Positions 26,694-34,988 of a stretch of DNA of 59,072 nt are shown in pieces. The notes under the pieces were generated by a model, which saw nothing but the letters and a program-made list of their open reading frames with translations, was not told where the DNA came from and ran no database searches. Origin of the DNA: Weissella minor (lineage in GTDB: Bacteria > Bacillota > Bacilli > Lactobacillales > Lactobacillaceae); contig NZ_JQCD01000004.1 of assembly GCF_001437425.1 (NCBI RefSeq), forward strand, positions 1-59,072. Reading direction: 5' to 3'. Each line of letters begins with the position of its first letter. The first letter of the stretch is position 1. The position numbers were made by a program, and so were the translations under genes.

Positions 26694-27626
26694 CTAGATC
26701 TTTTTGCCGTCTAGGTCTTTATTACCTGGATCTTTGACGATTTTAACATCTGTGCTCAAATCATCCTTTGAAATCGCATAGGTATCCCCAGTTTGCGTTG
26801 CTTTAATGGCTTGCTTTTTAGCCTTACCCTCGTCGACAACATAAATATACTTTTTACCATCCTTATCTTGGACAGCAGATTTTGGCAAAACAACATCATC
26901 TTGTGCAATTTTTAAGGTCACTTGTTGTCCTAAACGATAGTTTGAAGCAGCTGTTGTCTTAAAAGTATAATTGGCTACTTTTCCACTTTCTTTGGCAATT
27001 TCAGAAATAGATGTGATTTTTTCATCCGTCTTCACATTACCCGAATTTGTTGCCACTTTAACAGTTGCACCAGTTGATAGGCGATCATAATCATAATCCG
27101 TCACACTAGAGTCAATGTATCGTGTGCTTGATGAAATCGCAATTTTAACATTTGTCGTATCTTGGTCGTCAATCGACAACATCCCATCATAAGGTGCCAC
27201 GATGGTCTTAGTCGCCTTATTGTATGCCTCTTGGGCTTCACGCTGTTCTTTTTGCAAATCTTGCGTATCATCACCCTGCGCCTGGGCATTTGCAATTTGC
27301 GTTTGTAGTTCAGACCACTTATGTTGCGCTTCATTTTGCGCCTCAGTATCTGTTGCCAAACCAATGACGTCCCCGGCTTGAACTGTCGCACCATCATTGA
27401 TATATAGCGTAACCTGGGCCCCCTCTGGCACTTTCACATCTTGTTGATGGTCCGCTTTAACCACACCTGATTCACTCAAAGGATCCATTTTTGTTGCATG
27501 AATCGTAGCGATTTCATCATCTTTGTTGTCTTTTGGTGTTGGTTGCATCATATAAGCCCCGCTACCAATAACTGCAACACCCACCAAACCACCTAATACC
27601 CATTTTGTCTTACGATTTTTAAACAT
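26694..27626 (-). CDS. MacA/HlyD-like membrane-fusion adaptor
   Basis: The 310-aa protein has an N-terminal membrane anchor (WVLGGLVGVAVIGSGAYMM, about 9-27), a biotinyl-lipoyl-like half VPEGAQVTLYINDGATVQAGD, a helical hairpin at about 95-135 (rich in Gln, Glu and Ala), and a beta-barrel C-terminal part. In Gram-positive bacteria such adaptors (YknX-like) sit outside the membrane and assist an ABC pump. It heads the adaptor-ATPase-permease operon. GGAGGGGAAG precedes the ATG. Confidence 0.88.
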   Translation of the reverse strand: MFKNRKTKWVLGGLVGVAVIGSGAYMMQPTPKDNKDDEIATIHATKMDPLSESGVVKADHQQDVKVPEGAQVTLYINDGATVQAGDVIGLATDTEAQNEAQHKWSELQTQIANAQAQGDDTQDLQKEQREAQEAYNKATKTIVAPYDGMLSIDDQDTTNVKIAISSSTRYIDSSVTDYDYDRLSTGATVKVATNSGNVKTDEKITSISEIAKESGKVANYTFKTTAASNYRLGQQVTLKIAQDDVVLPKSAVQDKDGKKYIYVVDEGKAKKQAIKATQTGDTYAISKDDLSTDVKIVKDPGNKDLDGKKI

Positions 27627-27664
27627 TACTTCCCCTCCAAGTTGGACTTTCGACTATACAATGA

Positions 27665-27694
27665 ATTATACTATCCCGCGTATAATATTGTAAA
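27665..27694 (-). promoter_or_regulatory. Promoter of the MacAB-like operon with an embedded palindrome
   Basis: Minus-strand TTTACA (27689-27694), 18 bases, TATAAT (27665-27670). A perfect 7-bp inverted repeat ATTATAC-N8-GTATAAT spans 27665-27686, covering the -10 and most of the spacer, an ideal place for a repressor. No regulator gene is adjacent. Confidence 0.65.
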
Positions 27695-27702
27695 GGACTA
27701 AA

Positions 27703-27733
27703 TAAAAAACACAGACAAAACCTGTCTGTGCTT
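27703..27733 (-). terminator. Terminator after the charged-repeat membrane protein gene
   Basis: Stem CACAGACA-GGTTT-TGTCTGTG followed by TTTTTTATT on the minus strand, just past the stop codon. Confidence 0.85.
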
Positions 27734-27740
27734 TCAATGA

Positions 27741-28487
27741 TTATTTAACTTTTTTCCCACGAATCGTTAGGACACTCCAACTAAACATCAAAAGTGGCAT
27801 GAGCAAAGTCGCCCAAAAACCAGTTCCAAAGAATTGGGTCAAATTTAAATTAACATGCTGATTAAGGACACCCAAAACTGAATTTTGGAACTCATTATAA
27901 ACGGTCACAGCCACATAAATGACAGCCCCAAAATGCAAGAGTGATGCCAAAAGCGCAATTCCTTTAGCAAAGAAGTTTGGAACAATTTCACCAAAAATAT
28001 ACACAATCGGTAAAATAATCAACATATACAAACCAATCGTCAAATATTGTGACTGCTCTTGCGCACCGGCCGACGTTAGGACATTACTAGCATTCGTCAT
28101 CAAATCATACAAAGTTACACTTGTCTCACTCATATTAGGCAAAGTGATTTGCAAAAAAGGCAGTATGAAAAAACCAATTAAACTAGCAAGTCCTAGTAAA
28201 CCACCGATAAAACTAACGCGCGCACGGCGGCGTTTTTTAGTTGGCGCTGGCTTTAACTCTGGCTCATCAAATTCATCTTCTGGATCTGCTTTGACTTGTG
28301 CGGCCTTTTTTTCAGCTGCCTTCTGCTCGGCTGCTTTTTTCTCAGCTGCCTCTTGTTCCCGGCGCTTTTCAACACGTGACACAGGTTGTTGTTGCTTTTG
28401 ATTTTCAACCATTTCAGCAAGTTCTGCTTCTGTTGGTTGGCGACCGTATAATTGCTTAAATGAATCAATCAATGCTTGTTCATCCAT
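27741..28487 (-). CDS. Membrane protein with Lys/Glu/Ala-rich cytoplasmic segment, function unknown
   Basis: The 248-aa protein is not recognised. Residues 1-35 form a soluble helical start (EQALIDSFKQLYGRQPTEAE). Residues 45-75 are a charged low-complexity helix with repeated EKKAAEQKAA-type units. A basic stretch TKKRRRAR near 92 precedes four hydrophobic segments at about 98-120, 148-168, 172-192 and 220-240. The positive residues before the first membrane segment place the N-terminus in the cytoplasm. The start is ATGGATGAAC, nine bases after GAGG. It is a single-gene unit with its own terminator. Confidence 0.75.
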   Translation of the reverse strand: MDEQALIDSFKQLYGRQPTEAELAEMVENQKQQQPVSRVEKRREQEAAEKKAAEQKAAEKKAAQVKADPEDEFDEPELKPAPTKKRRRARVSFIGGLLGLASLIGFFILPFLQITLPNMSETSVTLYDLMTNASNVLTSAGAQEQSQYLTIGLYMLIILPIVYIFGEIVPNFFAKGIALLASLLHFGAVIYVAVTVYNEFQNSVLGVLNQHVNLNLTQFFGTGFWATLLMPLLMFSWSVLTIRGKKVK

Positions 28488-28642
28488 AACAATATTCCTC
28501 CTATTTATTGGTAAGCATTCAGCATTCATTCAAATACCCTATCCCACATTCATCGGTATTCTGCTAACTGCATTACCCTTTATTTTAATAGTTTAACTAT
28601 ACAATAAAATTAAATTCACGCCAAATCATTGCCCGTTTTCAC

Positions 28643-28676
28643 AAAAAAAGACGACTTTACGCTTGTAAAATCGCCC
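28643..28676 (-). terminator. Terminator after tenA
   Basis: Stem GGGCGATTTTAC with GTAAAGTCGTCT (G-U pairs and one mismatch) followed by TTTTTTT on the minus strand, past the end of the thiamine operon. Confidence 0.75.
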
Positions 28677-28708
28677 TTTAAACACATTTTTCACTTATAT
28701 TCGGCTAG

Positions 28709-29296
28709 CTAGTCGGGGCATTGCTCCCAAAATGAAAACTCAAACTGGTAACCTTTTTCATAAATAGCCAGTTCGTTCGCCTGCAAAGAAAAACCACGCG
28801 CCTCAACCAGTTCTTGTAATGTTGCTAAGTAACGCGTCACTGCATCTTGATAGGCTGGACTTGTATAATAATCAATCCAGGCCTGATATTGATGGCCATG
28901 CGGTTGATTTTGCATCGACAAGGCCAATAAATAATAAGATTCAGCACATGGAATGGTTCGCAATAATTGCACCACATCATCGGTTTTTGGGCCACTTTCA
29001 AGAAAATAAACATAAGCCTTGCTTTCATCCGTAATGGCACAATTCACCCAATCAGGAGATGGATTTAATCCCAAATGAGCATCCCCTTCATCCAAGGTTT
29101 CATCATTCGTTGCTGGTAAAGCCTTAATCTGTTCCGTCACGGCCATAAAATGCGCAATATAATATTCATCTTGCGCGACATAAAAATCACGTGTTATCTG
29201 ACTTAAATGCCCCTGCTGTAACCCCTGCAAAAATGGCAGGCGCTTAATTTGTGCTAACCATTTTTCTTGAATTGGTTGTAACTGTGTTTTAAGCAT
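28709..29296 (-). CDS. tenA: TenA-family aminopyrimidine hydrolase / thiaminase II
   Basis: TenA proteins hydrolyse formylaminopyrimidine or thiamine degradation products to release HMP for salvage. The 195-aa protein is shorter than the usual 220-235 aa. A cysteine in IPCAESYY (near residue 118) matches the TenA nucleophile, and YEKGYQFEFSFWEQ near the C-terminus carries the expected Glu and aromatic residues. The gene overlaps thiE by eight bases. It is the last gene of the TPP-riboswitch operon, consistent with a salvage route in which TenA supplies HMP to ThiD. Confidence 0.87.
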   Translation of the reverse strand: MLKTQLQPIQEKWLAQIKRLPFLQGLQQGHLSQITRDFYVAQDEYYIAHFMAVTEQIKALPATNDETLDEGDAHLGLNPSPDWVNCAITDESKAYVYFLESGPKTDDVVQLLRTIPCAESYYLLALSMQNQPHGHQYQAWIDYYTSPAYQDAVTRYLATLQELVEARGFSLQANELAIYEKGYQFEFSFWEQCPD

Positions 29297-29936
29297 TTTG
29301 CCAACTTTCCTTCATCGCAGATACCGTCGCGGCTACATCTTGCGCTTGCGTCAGTAATGAAATTACGGCGACCCCATTGAGCCCCGCTTGCTTCAAGGCT
29401 GGCAAATCTTTCAATTGAATCCCGCCAATTCCGACCACGGGTAAATGTAATTGATTTGCGTTCAAAATTTCTGATGCGTATTCCACGCCAAGACTTGCGC
29501 TCGCATCCGCTTTTGAATTCGTTGGAAAAATCGGTCCGAGGCCTAGATAGTCAATGCGTGGATTGTCGACAGCGGTCATCTCAGATAAATTGTTGATTGA
29601 GAGCCCTAATATCATATCAGTTGGTAATTGTGGCACTAATTTTTCAAGTGCCAAATCACTTTGCCCCACATGGATCCCGTCAGCATGCACGTTTAAAGCA
29701 AGTTTGACATCATCATCAATCATAAAGGTCACCTGTTCCAATTTAGCAACGGCCCGTAATGCTGCTACCAACTGTTCACGTTGCCCTAATTTTGGAAAAG
29801 CCATCCCTTTATCACGATACTGAAAAACCGTCACACCACTTTCAATCACATGGCTCATCTTTTCAAAGGCCACTTCAATCGAATCAGTGGGATAATCTTG
29901 TGGCCCTGCAATCGCATAAATCGTTAAATCAAGCAT
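29289..29936 (-). CDS. thiE: Thiamine-phosphate synthase
   Basis: ThiE condenses HMP-PP and thiazole phosphate to thiamine phosphate. The 215-aa TIM-barrel shows VFQYRDKGM near residue 37, DGIHVGQSDL near 86, GLGPIFPTNSKADA near 125 and VVGIGGI near 160. The residue pattern INDR seen in many ThiE proteins is IDDD here, a minor variation. It overlaps tenA by eight bases and follows thiD by six. Confidence 0.94.
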   Translation of the reverse strand: MLDLTIYAIAGPQDYPTDSIEVAFEKMSHVIESGVTVFQYRDKGMAFPKLGQREQLVAALRAVAKLEQVTFMIDDDVKLALNVHADGIHVGQSDLALEKLVPQLPTDMILGLSINNLSEMTAVDNPRIDYLGLGPIFPTNSKADASASLGVEYASEILNANQLHLPVVGIGGIQLKDLPALKQAGLNGVAVISLLTQAQDVAATVSAMKESWQNA

Positions 29937-29942
29937 TTTTTC

Positions 29943-30761
29943 TTACCCCTTATTTTCTTCCAACATACCAGCCCATAGATTAAGTGGCCCATGCCCATGT
30001 CCGACATCAATGCCATTTTGAATCACTTGATTCATGTACACCTTCGCGTCTGGCATAATCTCAGGCAAGGTCAACTCTTTTGCTAAGCCAGCCGTAATAT
30101 AGGCTGACAATGTATCCCCAGTACCATGCGTCCGAATCGTATCAAAGCGCTCACTACGATACCAATACGCTTGTTGGTCAGCCGTATAGAGTAAATCTGA
30201 TACAGTTTCTTCTGCGCCATGGCCCCCTTTTAATAACACATGCTTAGCTCCTAATTGTTGAATTGCTTGGGCCGCTTGGCACATGTCATCTTTAGAATTG
30301 ATCGACTGCCCAGTAATCACGGCGGCTTCTTCCAAATTAGGCGTAATTAAATCAGACAAAGGTAATAGCGCTTTAATCATCAAGTCAATTGCTGCATCAG
30401 ACAACAATTTAGCACCCCCTTTTGCCACCATAACGGGATCAATCACTAAAGGAATCTCCGGAAACTCTGAAACTAAGTCAGCCACCGTCTTAACGATATG
30501 TTCATCAAAAAGTGCACCGGTCTTAATAGCTTTAATATCTAAATCATCCATGACAGATTTCATTTGCTGGCGTAAAAGCGATTCACTAACGGGCATCATA
30601 GCCTGGACACCTTGTGTATTTTGAGCAGTAATTCCCGTCACAACCGTCGCTGCATAAACATGAGCCAAGGCAAAAAAACGCGTATCCGCATTCAGACCAG
30701 CCCCCCCGCTCGCATCAGTTCCAGCAATGGTCAGTACTTGTGGAATCTTTTCTAATGCCAT
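29943..30761 (-). CDS. thiD: Hydroxymethylpyrimidine/phosphomethylpyrimidine kinase
   Basis: ThiD phosphorylates HMP to HMP-P and then HMP-PP. The 272-aa ribokinase-fold protein begins with TIAGTDASGGAGLNADTRFF, the substrate-binding signature, and includes VIDPVMVAKGGAKLL. The anion-hole/catalytic loop reads HGTGDTLSA, with Asp where many ThiD proteins, including E. coli, have Cys (GTGCTLSA). thiM ends 10 bases inside it. The role in salvage is clear from the operon. Confidence 0.94.
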   Translation of the reverse strand: MALEKIPQVLTIAGTDASGGAGLNADTRFFALAHVYAATVVTGITAQNTQGVQAMMPVSESLLRQQMKSVMDDLDIKAIKTGALFDEHIVKTVADLVSEFPEIPLVIDPVMVAKGGAKLLSDAAIDLMIKALLPLSDLITPNLEEAAVITGQSINSKDDMCQAAQAIQQLGAKHVLLKGGHGAEETVSDLLYTADQQAYWYRSERFDTIRTHGTGDTLSAYITAGLAKELTLPEIMPDAKVYMNQVIQNGIDVGHGHGPLNLWAGMLEENKG

Positions 30762-31534
30762 GCCACCACTCCTGCGTTCAAATCAACATCCGTCAATTGA
30801 TACAAAGCATCATATAAAGCTGCCATATAAGTTCCTGGTCGATCAATACCGGCCTGCGCCCCTGCTTGATTACCTGCTAAACTAAAAGCCATTGCAGCAG
30901 CGACGGCTGCATCAACTGAATCATCGGCAATTGCACCAAAGGTTCCAACCACAGCGCTTAACATATCCCCAGCTCCGACATTGACCGCTAATAATGGATT
31001 ATCATAACTAACCACTGCGGTTTTGGTTCCATCGCTAATGACATCTTGCACACCACTTTGTAAAATCGTTGCCCCGGTTGCTAAAGCCGCTTTTTGCGCA
31101 ATTGAGACATCTAATGATTGGTCCAGTGCATCAATGCCTTTCCCTGCAACATCAACATCTGCAAACCAACCAATCTCGGATGCGTTCCCGCGAATGTAGT
31201 CGAAGTGAACCGCTGCCGCTAGTTCTTTGAGACAAGTTGAGCGGTACGCCATGCCAACTGCCACTGGATCTAAGATAACTGGAATGCCCCGTTCATTCGC
31301 CCGTTTTCCAACTTTAATCATCAAAGCCAAGCGTTCTTGAGTGATTGTCCCAATATTCAAAATAACCGCTTGCGCAATATCTACAAATTCATCCGCTTCT
31401 TGTGGTGCTTCTAACATCAAAGGGCTGCCACCGAGCATACTAACTGCATCAGCGACATGTTGTGGTGTCACCGAATTAGCCAAATTAACAACTACCGGTT
31501 GGTTCGCACGAATTTTCTCAATCATTTGCATCAT
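30752..31534 (-). CDS. thiM: Hydroxyethylthiazole kinase
   Basis: ThiM phosphorylates the thiazole alcohol THZ for thiamine salvage. The 260-aa length and motifs NSVTPQHVADAVSMLGGSP (N-terminal) and VILDPVAVGMAYRSTCLKEL match the family. The catalytic loop reads NVGAGDMLSAVVGTF, so Asp occupies the position that is Cys in the well-studied B. subtilis enzyme (usual form TGTGCMLTA). AGGAG lies before two adjacent start codons; either gives nearly the same protein. It is the first gene after the TPP riboswitch and overlaps thiD by 10 bases. Confidence 0.93.
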   Translation of the reverse strand: MMQMIEKIRANQPVVVNLANSVTPQHVADAVSMLGGSPLMLEAPQEADEFVDIAQAVILNIGTITQERLALMIKVGKRANERGIPVILDPVAVGMAYRSTCLKELAAAVHFDYIRGNASEIGWFADVDVAGKGIDALDQSLDVSIAQKAALATGATILQSGVQDVISDGTKTAVVSYDNPLLAVNVGAGDMLSAVVGTFGAIADDSVDAAVAAAMAFSLAGNQAGAQAGIDRPGTYMAALYDALYQLTDVDLNAGVVAWH

Positions 31535-31551
31535 TTACAAACTCCTATCAT

Positions 31552-31603
31552 TAAAAAAGGCCCAAGGAAAACATTACTTCAAAAAGTAAGCCTTCCTTGA
31601 GCC
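31552..31603 (-). terminator. Riboswitch-controlled terminator before thiM
   Basis: Minus-strand stem GGCTCAAGGAA paired with TTTCCTTGGGCC, extended by TTACTT/AAGTAA, followed by TTTTTT. It lies between the TPP aptamer and the thiM ribosome site, the expression platform position. Confidence 0.88.
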
Positions 31604-31625
31604 AGTCAGATAGTCAATTCTATGC

Positions 31626-31710
31626 GTTTACTTTCCTCCGCAAGTTTTGACTTGTTCAGGTTCAAAGGGTCCAATAAAATTGTCTCAGCCGATCTGGCTC
31701 CCCTAGTAAA
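31626..31710 (-). promoter_or_regulatory. TPP riboswitch (THI element) aptamer
   Basis: On the minus strand the conserved blocks occur in order: CTAGGGGAGCC, GGCTGAGACA, ACCCTTTGAACCTGA, and ACTTGCGGAGGAAAGT. These are the hallmarks of the thiamine pyrophosphate riboswitch. A terminator follows immediately, so TPP binding is expected to switch off thiM-thiD-thiE-tenA by premature termination. Confidence 0.96.
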
Positions 31711-31816
31711 TAAATTATTTAATTTTCACAATGTAAGCGTAACACATTCCCTATGCCTTGGGAATATGCAAATATTGGGAACGCCGTGATGGATTACTTA
31801 AACAGTGATAATGCCA

Positions 31817-32479
31817 CTAAACTAACTGCTTTACAGCTGCTTCAAAATCCGGTGTGCCAGCAAGATCCAGCATGCCTGCTTTCGTTCCGGAAAAGGATAC
31901 TTTACCAGCTTGCAATGTAACCAAATGGGCATTCATCGTCTCAATTTCTTTTAAATCATGCAAAGTCACAACAACGGTTTTCCCACGTGCATCAACCAAT
32001 TCTTGCATCATCTTGAGAATATATTCTGCATTTGAAAAACTCACACCTGCCGTCGGCTCATCAAATAGATAGATATCACGGTCCAGTAAATGTGTGCCAT
32101 AAGAAAAAAGTAATTGTCGCTCACCACCAGAAAGCTGCCCCATTTTTCGACTAAGAATCTTCGATAAAAAATCTTCTCTAATCAAACGCCCTGTCTCTGT
32201 TTCAAGTTTCACGCTACCAATTTGGGTAAATAAATTAATTATTTCTTGAACTGTTAAATTTGGAAACAGCACCGGCTGCTGTACTTTATATGCAACCGAT
32301 TGATTTGGTATCGGTTGATTTCTCGCACCATTAACGCCAGCAATGGCATCGAATAATGTGGATTTACCGCTACCGTTTTCCCCTAACAGCACATTTAAAT
32401 AATCAGACGAAAATTCGACCGAAAAATCATCGAAAATCGGTTGGTCTTTATAAGCAAAAGCATAATTTGTGATTTTCAT
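31817..32479 (-). CDS. ABC transporter ATPase of a two-gene ABC-2 exporter
   Basis: The 220-aa protein has Walker A GENGSGKST near residue 34, a signature LSGGERQLLFSY near 115 and Walker B DIYLFDEPTAGV near 136. It is compact, lacking a C-terminal extension. It follows its permease by 15 bases. Although it lies upstream of the thiamine operon, the riboswitch separates them, and nothing links this exporter to thiamine. Its substrate is unknown. Confidence 0.88.
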   Translation of the reverse strand: MKITNYAFAYKDQPIFDDFSVEFSSDYLNVLLGENGSGKSTLFDAIAGVNGARNQPIPNQSVAYKVQQPVLFPNLTVQEIINLFTQIGSVKLETETGRLIREDFLSKILSRKMGQLSGGERQLLFSYGTHLLDRDIYLFDEPTAGVSFSNAEYILKMMQELVDARGKTVVVTLHDLKEIETMNAHLVTLQAGKVSFSGTKAGMLDLAGTPDFEAAVKQLV

Positions 32480-32494
32480 GTGATATTCGCTCCT

Positions 32495-33238
32495 TTACAT
32501 CTGATTTATCAGCGGTTTAACATTGAAGTTTTTCAATGAAAATACGCCAATCGCACACATAACGACGCCAACTACGACAAGTTGGAGTGCAACGAGGCCA
32601 TCGAATCCCTGCCCCGTTATCAATCCTAACATCCACGTTGAAGCTACTAAGAGATACTTTACCGGATTTAACATATATAACATCTGTAAACCGACGTTCG
32701 TCGAATCCAGCGTGACCAAATAAAATAATATAAAAATCAAAATGGCCGCTAATACTGATAATGATTCTGGCACAATTTTTAACACGAGCAACAGGGTCAA
32801 TATCATATAACTGATCGGACCAAATAATATGAGTGTTAATAAGCTGCTAATGAGCAGTTCAGGTTGCCAGGCGCCACTAGTCACCATAACCGCTAAGTTA
32901 AAAATAATTAGTTCTAGTGCAATCACCGTCATATAAACTAAAAATAGCGCCAACATAATGGCATTTTTTCTGCTGACAATTAGCCAAAGCTGCTTATAAA
33001 TACCACTTTCTCTGTAAGTAATCATCGGTAGAATCATAAAATTAAGGATGCTTACAAAAATAATATAGGTCCAAAAATAAACAACTTGTTGCGTCATATT
33101 TTGGGCATCAATCCCCCCAGAATAATAATTATACAAATAGTACACCGTCGGAAATACCAAGTTAAATACTAAAGCAATTTTGTTATACCTTAGATTGGCG
33201 ACAAACAATTTACTAATAGCTACGATTTCAATACGCAT
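32495..33238 (-). CDS. ABC-2 type permease
   Basis: The 247-aa protein has six predicted membrane segments and the ABC-2 layout; the segment YLLVASTWMLGLITGQGFDGLV follows the periplasmic turn near residue 190. I start it at ATGCGTATTG because AAGGGGAAG precedes it; upstream the frame extends 12 codons without a ribosome site. Its partner is the downstream ATPase. Such two-gene systems are often bacteriocin, peptide or lipid exporters, but no such gene lies nearby. Confidence 0.82.
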   Translation of the reverse strand: MRIEIVAISKLFVANLRYNKIALVFNLVFPTVYYLYNYYSGGIDAQNMTQQVVYFWTYIIFVSILNFMILPMITYRESGIYKQLWLIVSRKNAIMLALFLVYMTVIALELIIFNLAVMVTSGAWQPELLISSLLTLILFGPISYMILTLLLVLKIVPESLSVLAAILIFILFYLVTLDSTNVGLQMLYMLNPVKYLLVASTWMLGLITGQGFDGLVALQLVVVGVVMCAIGVFSLKNFNVKPLINQM

Positions 33239-33443
33239 ACACTTCCCCTTATGAGTGATTTGACTATAATTCAACCCCCATTTAGAGATATTGTCAAGAT
33301 TTTAATGAGATTAAAATGATAAAATGAATATTTCTATCCAAGTTTTTTAACATTTACGACTTGGTTTAATTTTTATTTTAACCCTGATAAAGAATTTTGC
33401 TTTCAAATGGTATCATAAGCACTATACTAATTTATAGATCAAA

Positions 33444-33470
33444 CTCGTTATTTTGATTAGAATAAGCGAG
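33444..33470 (+). promoter_or_regulatory. Hairpin touching the ribosome site of the small membrane protein gene
   Basis: CTCG-TTATT (33444-33452) can pair with AATAA-CGAG (33461-33470, one bulged G). The 3' arm ends in GAG, the first bases of the GAGGGGG ribosome site of the next gene. It could modulate translation. Confidence 0.35.
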
Positions 33471-33477
33471 GGGGCTT

Positions 33478-33735
33478 ATGACTAAATTATTTAAACATTG
33501 GTTAATGCTTTGGTTATTACTATTTGTCGCAACTGGTTTCTACGCTATGTTTACAATGCCAGCAAACTCACCCCAAGTTACCGCGCTGGGATTGAAAATC
33601 TCTAACATTCAAACTGCACATACACTCAGCAATAATTTTAATCTTCACTATGGTTTAGTCGCATTTGGTATGCTCATAACACTTATAGCTGTGTGGGCGT
33701 TGACCATCATTCATCAAAATTTCAAAAAGCAGTAA
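33478..33735 (+). CDS. Small two-pass membrane protein, function unknown
   Basis: The 85-aa protein has two hydrophobic segments at about residues 8-27 and 57-77, with a short extracellular loop NSPQVTALGLKISNIQTAHTL between them and basic residues at both ends, suggesting both termini face the cytoplasm. GAGGGGG is a strong ribosome site before the ATG, and the gene has its own terminator. I do not recognise the family. It is transcribed divergently from the ABC-2 permease gene. Confidence 0.7.
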   Translation: MTKLFKHWLMLWLLLFVATGFYAMFTMPANSPQVTALGLKISNIQTAHTLSNNFNLHYGLVAFGMLITLIAVWALTIIHQNFKKQ

Positions 33736-33747
33736 TGCCATATTGAT

Positions 33748-33773
33748 AAAACACCCCCAGCGGGTGTTTTTTT
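33748..33773 (+). terminator. Terminator after the small membrane protein gene
   Basis: AAAACACCC-CCAGC-GGGTGTTTTTTT, a compact stem with T run directly past the stop codon. Confidence 0.88.
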
Positions 33774-33899
33774 ATTTACAGGTACTACAATTTCTTAAGA
33801 AGCGGTCAAAATTTGACGTTATCGCATGCTGGTGTATTTATTTAAGCTATAATTTCATATAATATAATACCAACTATTACTTTTTAAAGGAGCAAGATC

Positions 33900-34769
33900 A
33901 TGCGTAATCGCTTGCATCTTTTCATGCATAAGCCAGCTGTTCAAACCATTTTGGACTACTGTACTCGAATTTATTTAGGCTATTCCAGTGCTGCTATTAC
34001 CTACTATGCGCTTCTAGCTATCTTACCTAGCCTGTTAGTGTTGGGTAATTTACTATCGATTCTAAATTTAGACTTGGATAATGTCATGCATTTTCTAAAT
34101 CATTCCATGCCAGATTCCGCCCTCACCATTATTCGGCCGATTATCGAGTCAATTTTGACACAACATAGCGTTGGGGTCTTTTCTGTTTCATTGATTGTTA
34201 TGTTATGGACTATGTCGCGTTTGGTGGCATCTATCCGTATCTCACAAAATACAATTTATGGCGTTAAGCCCAAAAATATTGCCATTATTGATCAATTTGT
34301 TTCATTATTCTGGTTACTACTAATCCTATCAGTCATTGCCAGCATTCTAATGTTCGCGGCATTTGGAACAAATATCCTCCAAACCTTCCCAATTGAGCCG
34401 TCTACCATCGCAAAAATTAATGCTGCGCAACCTTACTTCGTTTGGATTGGACTGTTTATCGGTGTTAGTCTTTTCAATTGGTTGCTCCCAGCAAAAAAGC
34501 CCTGGCTACCCTGGGCTTTACTTGGAACAGTTTTAGAAGTTAGTGCCTTTACTTTATTGACGCAAGCCTTTAGTAATTATGTGGCCGTCATCGCACAAGC
34601 CTATTCGTTCTACCAGGCAATCGGTTCGGTCATTGTATCCATGCTATGGCTAAACTTTATGGCCCTCATTAGTATTATTTGTACAATTATCACGGCAATT
34701 TTAAATGAATTTTGGCCAGGAAGTTCACTCAACCGCCGTGAACGCTGGCAAAACAGCCGCGTAAAATAA
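33900..34769 (+). CDS. YihY/BrkB-family inner-membrane protein
   Basis: The 289-aa protein has six membrane segments. The N-terminal part AAITYYALLAILPSLLVLGNLLSI and the block VSLIVMLWTMSRLVASIRISQNTIYG are typical of the YihY/UPF0761 family, formerly named ribonuclease BN by mistake. Family function is not settled; lipid or ion transport has been suggested. AAAGGAG precedes the ATG. It is a single-gene unit. Confidence 0.88.
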   Translation: MRNRLHLFMHKPAVQTILDYCTRIYLGYSSAAITYYALLAILPSLLVLGNLLSILNLDLDNVMHFLNHSMPDSALTIIRPIIESILTQHSVGVFSVSLIVMLWTMSRLVASIRISQNTIYGVKPKNIAIIDQFVSLFWLLLILSVIASILMFAAFGTNILQTFPIEPSTIAKINAAQPYFVWIGLFIGVSLFNWLLPAKKPWLPWALLGTVLEVSAFTLLTQAFSNYVAVIAQAYSFYQAIGSVIVSMLWLNFMALISIICTIITAILNEFWPGSSLNRRERWQNSRVK

Positions 34770-34894
34770 TTTTTTTGAATTTAAGGTTACTTTCAGCCCT
34801 GGTTATCACTTTTTTAAGTTAGTGGCCTTATATTATACACATACCTAATTAAGAGAAAAGCTTCCCAAAAACTTTTTTCATAACCTACTCCTAT

Positions 34895-34927
34895 GAAAAA
34901 CACCTAGTTCCCAAGCTAGGTGTTTTT
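34895..34927. terminator. Terminator between YihY and uppP genes (YihY side)
   Basis: GAAAAACACCTAG paired with CTAGGTGTTTTTC. The stem has A and T runs on opposite sides and lies between convergent genes. Confidence 0.88.
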
Positions 34928-34951
34928 CTTTGTCCTGATTTAGTCTAAAAG

Positions 34952-34987
34952 AAAAAGACTGCCGTCTGATGATAGCAGTCTTTTTTT
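34952..34987 (-). terminator. Terminator after uppP
   Basis: Minus-strand stem AAAAGACTGC paired with GCAGTCTTTT and a T run, ending at the uppP stop codon. Confidence 0.85.
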
Positions 34988-34988
34988 G

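Noticed and set aside
28253-28380. AAAAAGGC-type short repeats as a possible repeat array or CRISPR
   Set aside because: They encode in-frame EKKAAEQKAA units of a coding region, with no constant spacer length.
27919-28401. A 160-codon open frame antisense to the charged-repeat membrane protein
   Set aside because: Its Ala/Ser/Cys-rich end is simply the complement of the Lys/Glu/Ala repeat; there is no start signal.
31740-31775. ATTCCC-N8-GGGAAT dyad downstream of the ABC ATPase as a terminator
   Set aside because: It is not followed by a T run and the stem is only six base pairs; it could be a protein site, but evidence is too thin.
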